The position numbers were made by a program, and so were the translations under genes. From Sphingomonadales bacterium (GTDB lineage: Bacteria; Pseudomonadota; Alphaproteobacteria; Sphingomonadales; Sphingomonadaceae), in contig JAGPVK010000025.1 of assembly GCA_018067055.1 (NCBI GenBank), positions 1 through 5,253 on the forward strand: a stretch of DNA of 5,253 nucleotides, given 5' to 3'. The notes under the pieces are model-generated. The model was not told the origin of the DNA. It was given only the letters and a program-made list of their open reading frames with translations, and ran no database searches. Shown piece by piece: positions 1-4,178 of the stretch (position 1 is the first letter of the stretch; the number at the start of each line of letters is the position of its first letter).

Positions 1-555
1 CATCGCGAGCGGTTCGGCGACAAGATTTTCGCCGAATTGCGCGGCGTTATCGATGAAGCTGGCGGATCGCCGTTCTGGGACGGACTCGCCGGACGGTTTT
101 TCGGCATGAGCTTTCAGGAAGCCGATTATTTCAACGCGATTCACGGCAATCAGTTCATTGCCGACCTGATGCCGAAACATCCGATCTATACCGCGATGCT
201 CAGCGACTCCGCGCGGACCGTGATCGGGGTGCCGCATACCAGCGGTCGCGCGGCAATGCGGATGCTGGAGAATGAAAATTTCTCTTATGACGGCTATGTC
301 GACATTTTTGACGGTGGCCCGACGATGGTCGCGAAAACCGACGATGTTACGAGCATTCGCAATTCAAAATCGGCGGTGATCACCGCGATCAAGGAAGGCG
401 CGACCAAGTCGATCATATCCAGCGGTGCGCTGGAGAAGTTCCAGGCCACTTATGCGATGGTCTCGGAATATGATGAGGGCGTAATGATCGATCAACAGGC
501 CGCTGATAATATCGGACTGAGTATCGGAGACACGATTTGGCACGTTCCGCGATGA
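1..555 (+). CDS. astA: Arginine N-succinyltransferase, C-terminal part (5' truncated by window edge)
   Basis: AstA transfers succinyl from succinyl-CoA to the alpha-amino group of L-arginine, the first step of the cytoplasmic AST pathway that degrades arginine to glutamate, ammonia and succinate. The open frame runs from the first base, so the true start lies outside the window; 184 codons are visible, about half of the usual ~340 residues. Family-typical stretches recalled from E. coli AstA are clear: FFGMSFQEADYF near visible residues 34-45, LMPKHPIYT about 56-64, and YVDIFDGGPTM about 99-109, the last close to the conserved YIDIFDGGPT of the enterobacterial protein. The TGA stop overlaps the ATG of astB (ATGA, 552-555), implying translational coupling in one operon. 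Any internal start, such as the TTG at 37, would be an artefact of the truncation. Identification is by recalled family similarity; confidence is high. Confidence 0.95.
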   Translation, partial: HRERFGDKIFAELRGVIDEAGGSPFWDGLAGRFFGMSFQEADYFNAIHGNQFIADLMPKHPIYTAMLSDSARTVIGVPHTSGRAAMRMLENENFSYDGYVDIFDGGPTMVAKTDDVTSIRNSKSAVITAIKEGATKSIISSGALEKFQATYAMVSEYDEGVMIDQQAADNIGLSIGDTIWHVPR

Positions 556-1808
556 GTACCCTGGTTGAAATCAATTTTGATGGCATCATCGGTCCCAGCC
601 ACAATTACGCCGGGCTGAGCCTAGGCAATATTGCTTCCTCGACCAATGCCGGCGCAACCGCTTATCCGCGCGAAGCGGCACTGCAGGGCATAGCGAAGAT
701 GCGGCACAATCTCGATCTTGGTCTGGCACAAGGCTTTTTCATGCCGCTGGATCGCCCCAACGAGCGGTGGCTGGCGGCCTTGGGCACCGATTCCATTCTG
801 GCCCCGCGTCATTTGCTCAGCAACGCCATCTCTGCGTCTTCAATGTGGGCCGCCAATGCCGCAACCGTATCTCCTGCGCCCGATACAATCGACGAGCGGT
901 GCCACCTCACGGTCGCCAATCTGCAAACCATGCCGCATCGCAGTCATGAATGGACCGGAACGCTAAAACAGCTCAGACTTGCCTTTGCCGACCCGGCTCA
1001 TTTCGCCGTCCATGCACCTGTACCGCCGCCCTTTGGCGATGAAGGAGCGGCCAATCATATGCGGATCTGCGCGAGCCATGAAAGCGCCGGTGTGGAGATT
1101 TTTGTCTATGGTGTCGCCGGCGGACCATTTCCGGCGCGCCAGCATATCGAAGCATCAAGGGCCGTCTCTCGCCTTAACGAAACGCAATCGGTCCTGTTTG
1201 TCCAGCAATCCGGGCAGGCGATTGCTGCGGGTGCCTTTCACAATGATGTGGTGGCGGTCGCGAACGAGCATGTGCTGTTTGCCCACGAACAGGCCTTTGA
1301 AGACGCAGCATCATTTTATCAGGACCTGCGCGACCGCGTGCCGGAAACCGAGATCATCGTAGTGCCCGCCGACAAGGTCAGCCTGAAAGACGCGATCGCC
1401 TCCTATCTGTTTAACGCCCAGCTGATCACGCTGCCGGGCGATGACGGTATGGCGCTGATTCTGCCGACCGAAGCGCGCGACAATGCGCCGGTCTGGAGCT
1501 ATTTGCAGGAATTGATCGCCGGCAATGGCCCGATCCGGAAATTGTTGCCGGTCGATGTCCGGCAATCCATGGCCAATGGCGGCGGACCGGCCTGTTTGCG
1601 GCTGCGGGTGGTCGCCGATCCCGAGAAGGTGGACGAACGATTCCTAGCCACGCCGCGCAAGCTGGACGAGATCACCAAAATTGTCGCTGAATATTGGCCC
1701 AAATCGATTGATCCCGGCACGCTTTCCGATCCGGAGCTGATTTCGGCTATTCGCCAGGCCAGAAGCAAGCTGCTTGGCACCTGCCGACTTTCCGAACTGG
1801 CTGACTGA
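552..1808 (+). CDS. astB: N-succinylarginine dihydrolase
   Basis: AstB hydrolyses N2-succinylarginine to N2-succinylornithine, CO2 and two ammonia, the second AST step and the one that releases nitrogen. It belongs to the pentein (guanidino-modifying) fold. I choose the ATG at 552, giving 418 residues; an upstream TTG at 537 would add five residues but lies inside astA, and the homologous N-terminus (E. coli MNAWEVNFDGLVG) aligns with MSTLVEINFDGIIG. The E. coli catalytic triad Glu174/His248/Cys365 has clear counterparts: Glu164 in GDEGAANH, His230 in FHNDV and Cys348 in the block SMANGGGPACLRLR. AHxxGAANH-like and FHND blocks and the YLFN-Q-L segment are intact, and nothing is truncated. It is slightly shorter than the ~447 of E. 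coli, mainly through loop and C-terminal differences. No other ast gene follows, so astB ends the visible operon. Confidence 0.96.
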   Translation: MSTLVEINFDGIIGPSHNYAGLSLGNIASSTNAGATAYPREAALQGIAKMRHNLDLGLAQGFFMPLDRPNERWLAALGTDSILAPRHLLSNAISASSMWAANAATVSPAPDTIDERCHLTVANLQTMPHRSHEWTGTLKQLRLAFADPAHFAVHAPVPPPFGDEGAANHMRICASHESAGVEIFVYGVAGGPFPARQHIEASRAVSRLNETQSVLFVQQSGQAIAAGAFHNDVVAVANEHVLFAHEQAFEDAASFYQDLRDRVPETEIIVVPADKVSLKDAIASYLFNAQLITLPGDDGMALILPTEARDNAPVWSYLQELIAGNGPIRKLLPVDVRQSMANGGGPACLRLRVVADPEKVDERFLATPRKLDEITKIVAEYWPKSIDPGTLSDPELISAIRQARSKLLGTCRLSELAD

Positions 1809-1834
1809 ACCAAGGATATGACTGTCGGGTTAAC

Positions 1835-1860
1835 TTACAGTTTACCATATTTCATTGTAA
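1835..1860. repeat. Imperfect inverted repeat upstream of the sigma-54 promoter
   Basis: TTACAGT at 1835-1841 and ATTGTAA at 1854-1860 form arms of seven bases with one mismatch, separated by 12 bases. It lies in the astB-orf76 gap, centred about 60 bp upstream of the predicted start site. Sigma-54 promoters need an upstream-bound activator, so this is the only dyad I see that might serve as its site. The distance is shorter than the usual 80-150 bp, and a dyad of this quality in AT-rich DNA can be chance. Confidence 0.2.
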
Positions 1861-1880
1861 AATTCCGCAGTTTTCTGGGG

Positions 1881-1897
1881 TTGGCACGACACTTGCT
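1881..1897 (+). promoter_or_regulatory. Sigma-54 (RpoN) -24/-12 promoter, full consensus match
   Basis: TTGGCACGACACTTGCT matches the published sigma-54 consensus YTGGCACGRNNNTTGCW at every defined position. The invariant GG is at 1883-1884, and the GC at 1895-1896 follows at the required 10-nt spacing. With the C of the GC taken as -12, transcription should start near 1908, immediately before the ATG at 1909. No sigma-70-like -10 hexamer is visible at the right spacing from this TTGGCA. By family knowledge such promoters depend on an ATP-hydrolysing enhancer-binding protein; none is encoded in the window. Confidence 0.85.
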
Positions 1898-1908
1898 AAT
1901 GAACTGCC

Positions 1909-2139
1909 ATGTGGAAAAAAATCAGACGGCTATTCGTGATAAAGACCAAGTTTGAGGCTTTTCTGATTACCTATGCCCTGGCCACCGGCGCTGTTCAGCG
2001 TGGCCAACATTATCTGGTTGAATATCCCGGCTGGGGCGGGAAAATGCTGTTTCTGGCAGTGACCGGCGCGGTGTTCATGGCCGGCGCCAAGATGATCGAG
2101 GCGATTGATCTCAACCGGATCTACAGTTCCGAATATTGA
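1909..2139 (+). CDS. Small two-helix inner-membrane protein of unknown function (76 aa)
   Basis: I do not recognise a named family, though similar short proteins seem familiar from sphingomonads. The protein opens with a basic stretch (MWKKIRR), followed by a hydrophobic segment at about residues 15-30 (EAFLITYALATGAV). A short loop with Gly and aromatic residues follows (YPGWGG, 39-44), then a second hydrophobic segment at about 46-62 (MLFLAVTGAVFMAGA) and a polar tail ending IYSSEY. Positive-inside reasoning puts both ends in the cytoplasm as a helical hairpin. The start is the first ATG in frame; the only other early start, a GTG at codon 10, has no better ribosome site and would remove the basic anchor. 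There is no Shine-Dalgarno sequence, which fits the near-leaderless transcript predicted from the sigma-54 promoter just upstream. No partner gene follows on this strand. Phage-shock-type envelope stress genes are common sigma-54 targets, but a link here is conjecture. Confidence 0.8.
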   Translation: MWKKIRRLFVIKTKFEAFLITYALATGAVQRGQHYLVEYPGWGGKMLFLAVTGAVFMAGAKMIEAIDLNRIYSSEY

Positions 2140-2220
2140 ATCCAGTCCACATCGAAGTATCAATCAAGCCACCAGATCACCGGCGGATCACGCCCATTCT
2201 GCTGTCATTCTGAATGAAGT

Positions 2221-2248
2221 GGAAGGCTTCTGTTGCCCGGTGCCTTCC
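2221..2248 (-). repeat. Distal hairpin of tmRNA coding piece with repeated loop (copy 1)
   Basis: GGAAGGC (2248-2242) pairs with GCCTTCC (2227-2221) on the minus strand, a perfect 7-bp stem. It closes a 14-nt loop, ACCGGGCAACAGAA, identical to the loop of the neighbouring hairpin. It lies near the expected 3' end of the coding piece. There is no U-tract, so it is more likely a structural element or processing barrier than an intrinsic terminator. Confidence 0.7.
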
Positions 2249-2259
2249 AAACCGCTGAA

Positions 2260-2285
2260 TTCCCTTCTGTTGCCCGGTGGGTTCA
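2260..2285 (-). repeat. Proximal hairpin of tmRNA coding piece with repeated loop (copy 2)
   Basis: GAACCC (2283-2278 region) faces GGGAATTC (2265-2258 region), giving CCC/GGG plus GAA/TTC with a two-base bulge. The loop is again ACCGGGCAACAGAA. The 16-bp direct repeat on the plus strand, CTTCTGTTGCCCGGTG, is at 2227-2242 and 2264-2279, exact in both. The stems around the two loops differ while the loop is constant. Confidence 0.65.
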
Positions 2286-2327
2286 ACCGCGCGTAGCTTT
2301 CTAACTTATGACCGTGAGGTCAATGGG

Positions 2328-2363
2328 TTAGGCAGCAATAGCGAGTGCTTCGTTATCGTTTGC
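2328..2363 (-). other. tmRNA tag reading frame: ANDNEALAIAA then TAA
   Basis: Reading the minus strand from the GCA resume codon at 2363 gives A-N-D-N-E-A-L-A-I-A-A followed by TAA at 2330-2328. The ANDN start and the hydrophobic, Ala-Ala end are the hallmarks of SsrA tags: ANDN-type starts bind the SspB adaptor in many proteobacteria, and a C-terminal LAA-like end is read by ClpXP. The frame lies about a dozen nucleotides after PK1, as expected. The stop codon sits in the P5 stem (CTAAC 2331-2327 with GTTAG 2305-2301, with inner GACC/GGTC). Confidence 0.93.
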
Positions 2364-2447
2364 ACTTATAGGTTTTGAGCAATCACGGCATACTCAGGCC
2401 GGGCAAAAATAACGCCTTTGAACACCCGTCGATCCTAGTTCGGCCCC

Positions 2448-2487
2448 ATCAACAAAGGCGTCCTGCATTGCTGCAAATCGCCTGAAA
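2448..2487 (-). other. tmRNA intervening transcribed segment removed during maturation
   Basis: Forty nucleotides link the CCA end of the acceptor piece to the 5' end of the coding piece. On the minus strand they can fold as AGGCG...CGCCT enclosing TGCA-GCAA-TGCA, a short stem with a GNRA tetraloop. By analogy with other permuted tmRNAs this loop is excised so that RNase P and 3' processing can create the two mature ends. Confidence 0.75.
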
Positions 2488-2555
2488 TGGTGGAGCCGCC
2501 GGGTACTGCCCCCGGGTCCGTAGTGTCTATTACACGCCATCATTTATCACCATAG
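2488..2555 (-). ncRNA. tmRNA acceptor piece (T-arm, 3' acceptor strand, encoded CCA)
   Basis: This is the alanine-accepting RNA of the two-piece tmRNA. Minus-strand positions 2515-2499 form the T-arm with loop GGCAGTA. Positions 2498-2492 are the 3' acceptor strand (CGGCTCC), 2491 is the discriminator A, and 2490-2488 encode CCA. The GACAC at 2527-2523 supplies the 3' strand of P2. The 3' end is exact. The 5' end is an estimate from typical piece length. Confidence 0.75.
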
Positions 2556-2576
2556 TCCGCCGAAACGGACAGTGCC

Positions 2577-2582
2577 TATATA
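2577..2582 (-). promoter_or_regulatory. Probable -10 element of the tmRNA gene
   Basis: On the minus strand TATATA lies just upstream of the acceptor piece and would start transcription near 2570. No good TTGACA-like element is visible 16-18 bp further upstream (about 2600-2605); the best hexamers match only about three positions. The strong terminator ending at 2618 separates this promoter from the lipoprotein genes, so ssrA is probably transcribed on its own. Confidence 0.4.
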
Positions 2583-2611
2583 GGGGTTTAATTCTGAATG
2601 AACAGTGCACA

Positions 2612-2648
2612 GACAAGAAAAAGGGCCAACCGGTTGCCCGGTTGACCC
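2612..2648 (-). terminator. Intrinsic terminator after the first small lipoprotein gene
   Basis: On the minus strand GGGTCAACCGG (2648-2638) pairs with CCGGTTGGCCC (2633-2623), an 11-bp stem with one U-G pair capped by a GCAA tetraloop. TTTTTCTTG follows. It is a strong Rho-independent terminator oriented to end the lipoprotein transcript before ssrA. Confidence 0.93.
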
Positions 2649-2672
2649 TCCTCTAGTTCCCCAAAGGGAATT
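2637..2672 (-). repeat. Duplicated 3' UTR module, copy 1
   Basis: This segment repeats at 3051-3087 with a single-base indel (three versus four A after TTCCCC on the plus strand). It starts 5 nt after the lipoprotein stop codon and contains a small stem (TTCCC/GGGAA) followed by CTAGAGGAGGGT and the 5' arm of the terminator. The flanking coding sequences are far less alike than the module. Confidence 0.9.
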
Positions 2673-2677
2673 CGTGA

Positions 2678-2944
2678 TTACTGGGCGAGAACGCCTTCTT
2701 CCTTGTCGGCTTTGTCTTCCAGGGCGTCAGCCTTGTCTTCCATAGCCGCGGCTTTATCTTCCAGCATTTCTTCGCCAGCTTCGGTGGTTGCATTGTCGGC
2801 AGCTTCGTCGAGCTGGTCGGCTTGCATTTCAGCTTTCTGAGCTTCCACTTCGGTCGCGGTTTCGGCGCCACTTGTGTCTTCCTGTGCGCAGGCACTGAGT
2901 GCCAGAGCAGCGGTAGAAGCGGTCAAAATCATCAATTTACGCAT
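2678..2944 (-). CDS. Small acidic lipoprotein with heptad repeats (88 aa)
   Basis: This is an unnamed small lipoprotein. MRKLMILTASTAALALSAC is a lipoprotein signal peptide with lipobox L-S-A-C (Cys19). Ala rather than Asp follows the Cys, so by the Lol rule outer-membrane sorting is expected. The mature chain of 70 residues is rich in Ala, Glu, Asp and Lys and contains three consecutive heptads, LEDKAAA, MEDKADA and LEDKADK (residues 61-81), with Leu/Met at every seventh position. This predicts an alpha-helical coiled coil reminiscent of Lpp-like proteins, but it lacks the Lpp C-terminal Lys and ends GVLAQ. The start at 2944 is preceded by a GAGGG ribosome site; a longer frame to 3043 is not used because it would bury the signal peptide. 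It is a tandem partner of the 76-aa lipoprotein upstream and has its own candidate promoter and terminator. Confidence 0.85.
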   Translation of the reverse strand: MRKLMILTASTAALALSACAQEDTSGAETATEVEAQKAEMQADQLDEAADNATTEAGEEMLEDKAAAMEDKADALEDKADKEEGVLAQ

Positions 2945-2995
2945 GTTAATCCCTCGTCCATTGGAAGGAGCAAAAAACGGCTCCTCAGGGATCAT

Positions 2996-3020
2996 AACCT
3001 GCAAATAACAGATTGGTTCC
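2996..3020 (-). promoter_or_regulatory. Candidate EcfG-type (general stress response) promoter
   Basis: On the minus strand GGAAC (3020-3016), 16 nt, then GGTT (2999-2996) resembles the alphaproteobacterial EcfG consensus GGAAC-N16/17-CGTT, with one mismatch in the -10 element. It lies about 50 bp upstream of the start codon and 10 nt downstream of the previous gene's terminator U-tract. A hairpin GGAGC/GCTCC (2984-2967) would fall in the leader. The motif is short, so chance is possible. Confidence 0.4.
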
Positions 3021-3027
3021 CGCTGGC

Positions 3028-3062
3028 ACAAAAAAAGGGTCAACCAGTCTCCCGGTTGACCC
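3028..3062 (-). terminator. Intrinsic terminator after the second small lipoprotein gene
   Basis: On the minus strand GGGTCAACCGG (3062-3052) pairs with CTGGTTGACCC (3047-3037), an 11-bp stem with one G-U pair and a GAGA tetraloop. Seven T follow. It is a paralogue of the terminator at 2612-2648: the 5' arm is identical, and both differences in the 3' arm keep pairing. It ends the transcript just before the next gene's promoter. Confidence 0.93.
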
Positions 3063-3087
3063 TCCTCTAGTTCCCCAAAAGGGAATT
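3051..3087 (-). repeat. Duplicated 3' UTR module, copy 2
   Basis: This matches 2637-2672 except for one extra A. It lies 15 nt after the stop codon of the 76-aa lipoprotein and runs into its terminator stem. Together with the two signal peptides it points to a tandem duplication of an ancestral lipoprotein gene with its 3' end. Confidence 0.9.
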
Positions 3088-3102
3088 TCAGCTAATTTAA
3101 GC

Positions 3103-3333
3103 TTACTCGGTAACAGGTGCTTCTGCAGGTGCAGCAGCTTCGTCTGCAGGAGCAGCTTCAACAGTTGCTTCGTCAGTCACAGGAGCAACTTCTTCAGTAG
3201 CCATGGCATCTTCAGCAGGTGCAACTTCTTCGGTTGCAGTTGCATCGGTTGCAGCAGCATCTTCAGCAGGAGCATTGCAAGCACTCAAAGCGAATACAGC
3301 TGCAGTTGCAGCCAGAACAGCGGATTTACGCAT
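3103..3333 (-). CDS. Small, very acidic Ala/Glu/Pro-rich lipoprotein (76 aa)
   Basis: This is an unnamed small lipoprotein, paralogous in layout to the gene at 2678. The signal peptide MRKSAVLAATAAVFALSAC has lipobox L-S-A-C with Cys19, the same position as its neighbour, and Asn at +2. The mature 58 residues are nearly all Ala, Glu, Asp, Thr, Pro and Val, with no Lys or Arg at all. They hold two ATEEVAP repeats (33-39 and 45-51), so the chain is probably extended or disordered and strongly negative. This differs from the coiled-coil-like neighbour, so the two may have diverged in role after duplication. The DNA is correspondingly repetitive (GCAGC/GCTGC-rich). GGGGAC about 8 nt upstream of the ATG is a plausible ribosome site. 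It is followed by its own terminator. No function can be assigned. Confidence 0.82.
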   Translation of the reverse strand: MRKSAVLAATAAVFALSACNAPAEDAAATDATATEEVAPAEDAMATEEVAPVTDEATVEAAPADEAAAPAEAPVTE

Positions 3334-3609
3334 AATAATCAGTCCCCATATCGTCGTTCAAAATGGCATGGAATCAAACCAGCCGAGCGGGCCTATAGGA
3401 TTGAAATTTTCGAATGTATCTCAAAAAATGAGAAAACTTGTCATCTTATTGTAATATTGTGATTATTATTTCAAAAATTGCCCTTTTGTCCTATAAACTT
3501 TCAACAGGATCGCGGCAAATTTACAGGGCAAAAATCGATGCCTTATCGAGACAGGTACCGCCGCACAGGAATCACCCTACATGTGGATGAAATCAGCGAC
3601 CAGAAATCA
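3334..3609. other. AT-rich intergenic region between lipoprotein gene and mscL
   Basis: Both flanking genes read leftward, so this 276-bp stretch holds the 3' end of the mscL transcript and the control region of the 76-aa lipoprotein. The part at 3420-3485 is distinctly AT-rich. I see no convincing ORF and no classical terminator for mscL. A weak promoter on the minus strand, TTGAGA (3424-3419), 18 nt, TCCTAT (3400-3395), would serve the lipoprotein gene with a leader of about 55 nt. Confidence 0.4.
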
Positions 3610-4035
3610 CTATTTTTTCAGACTGTCGCGGATTTCGGTCAGCAGATCAATTTCGCTAGGACCCGTTGGCGTTGCTTCGGCTTCCTCTTTTGTCATCAGC
3701 TTGTTGGCATAGCGAACGATCATGAAGATGATGAATGCCAGAATGACAAAGTTGATTACGACGGTGAGAAACTGGCCCCATCCGAGCATCGGGACACCCG
3801 CTTCCTTCAGCGCCGCATAATCGGTCATTGATCCGGCATAATCGGCTGGCGGCGAACCCAGCAACAGGAACAGACCCGAGAAATCCGGAGCACCAATGAT
3901 CGCACTGACTATCGGCATGAGTACATCTTCGGTCAATGAGGTGGTAATCGTCGCGAATGCGGCACCGATGATGACGGCAACGGCAAGATCGAGAACATTC
4001 CCCTTTAGAATGAATGCCTTAAACTCGTTTAACAT
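3610..4035 (-). CDS. mscL: Large-conductance mechanosensitive channel
   Basis: MscL is a homopentameric inner-membrane channel that opens under high membrane tension and releases solutes during hypo-osmotic shock. The 141 residues compare with 136 in E. coli. An amphipathic N-terminal helix (MLNEFKAFILKG) leads into TM1 with the signature GNVLDLAVAVIIGAAF (12-27), which lines the pore. A periplasmic loop follows, about 48-86, somewhat longer than in E. coli and containing PDFSGLFLLLGSPPADY. TM2 is about 87-110 (FLTVVINFVILAFIIFMIVRYANKL). The C-terminal bundle helix EIDLLTEIRDSLKK (128-141) closely resembles the LLTEIRDLLK of E. coli. The start is supported by an AAGGAC ribosome site 7 nt upstream. 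A TATAAA (4058-4053 on the minus strand) may be its -10. It is divergent from lemA across 143 bp. Confidence 0.97.
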   Translation of the reverse strand: MLNEFKAFILKGNVLDLAVAVIIGAAFATITTSLTEDVLMPIVSAIIGAPDFSGLFLLLGSPPADYAGSMTDYAALKEAGVPMLGWGQFLTVVINFVILAFIIFMIVRYANKLMTKEEAEATPTGPSEIDLLTEIRDSLKK

Positions 4036-4102
4036 AATATGTCCTTCCCATTTTTATAGCCATGTAAATGTATGAAAAATCTGAAATTGTCGAGCGAAGT
4101 CG

Positions 4103-4131
4103 TTGCAAAGCGCGCCATTGATACCTATTTT
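4103..4131 (+). promoter_or_regulatory. Candidate housekeeping promoter for lemA
   Basis: TTGCAA (4103-4108), a 17-nt spacer and TATTTT (4126-4131) match four of six bases in each sigma-70-type hexamer at ideal spacing. Transcription would start near 4138, about 40 nt before the lemA ATG. It lies in the divergent mscL-lemA intergenic region. Confidence 0.4.
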
Positions 4132-4178
4132 TACAGGGTGGATCGGCGTCTCGCCGTTTGGATGGAGGGTTTTCAAAC

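Larger units (their letters stand above)
2220..2568 (-). ncRNA. ssrA: Circularly permuted two-piece tmRNA (alphaproteobacterial type)
   Basis: tmRNA with SmpB rescues ribosomes stalled on broken mRNAs and adds a degradation tag. On the minus strand the order is permuted. The T-arm and 3' acceptor end come first, finishing in an encoded CCA at 2490-2488. Then come a 40-nt intervening segment and the 5' acceptor strand starting GGGGCCG at 2447. The acceptor halves pair over 7 bp (2441-2447 with 2492-2498, one G-U). The T-stem is CCGGG/CCCGG (2511-2515 with 2499-2503) with a 7-nt loop. The D-region reads GGATCGACGGGT, matching the conserved GGATTCGACGGG of other tmRNAs. A P2 helix joins GTGTT (2425-2421) to GACAC (2527-2523). 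An H-type pseudoknot PK1 is formed by CGGC/GCCG (2401-2398 with 2389-2386) and TGAGT/GCTCA (2396-2392 with 2380-2376). The tag frame and a P5 stem follow. Outer ends are approximate because processing sites cannot be read from sequence. Confidence 0.93.

Noticed and set aside
537..551. Upstream TTG start adding five residues to AstB
   Set aside because: The ATG at 552 overlaps the astA stop as ATGA and matches the N-terminus of known AstB proteins; the TTG lies within astA codons without a better ribosome site.
537..556. Second possible sigma-54 site (TTGGCACG) at the astA-astB junction
   Set aside because: The -24 half is good, but the downstream half reads GCGATG, with no TTGC and no GG-N10-GC spacing.
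2227..2279. 16-bp direct repeat as a CRISPR or transposon remnant
   Set aside because: There are only two copies, and both form hairpin loops within the tmRNA; no further repeats, target duplication or transposase.
2105..2296. 63-codon plus-strand reading frame after the small membrane protein gene
   Set aside because: It begins inside that gene in another frame and runs over the tmRNA coding piece; no ribosome site and no protein-like composition.
2631..2646. ACCGGGCAAC in the lipoprotein terminator as a third copy of the tmRNA loop motif
   Set aside because: Here the sequence is part of a stem closed by a GCAA tetraloop, not a loop; the shared ten bases are explained by the terminator's symmetry.
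2945..3043. N-terminal extension of the 88-aa lipoprotein by 33 residues
   Set aside because: It would run through the promoter and previous terminator and place the signal peptide internally; the ATG at 2944 has a GAGGG site.
3013..3462. 149-codon plus-strand Ser/Cys-rich frame
   Set aside because: It is antisense to the Ala/Glu-rich lipoprotein gene; its composition is the shadow of GCA/GCT-rich codons.
4158..4178. Upstream TTG start for LemA
   Set aside because: The added codons cover the GGAGGG ribosome site and put a polar stretch before the lipoprotein signal.
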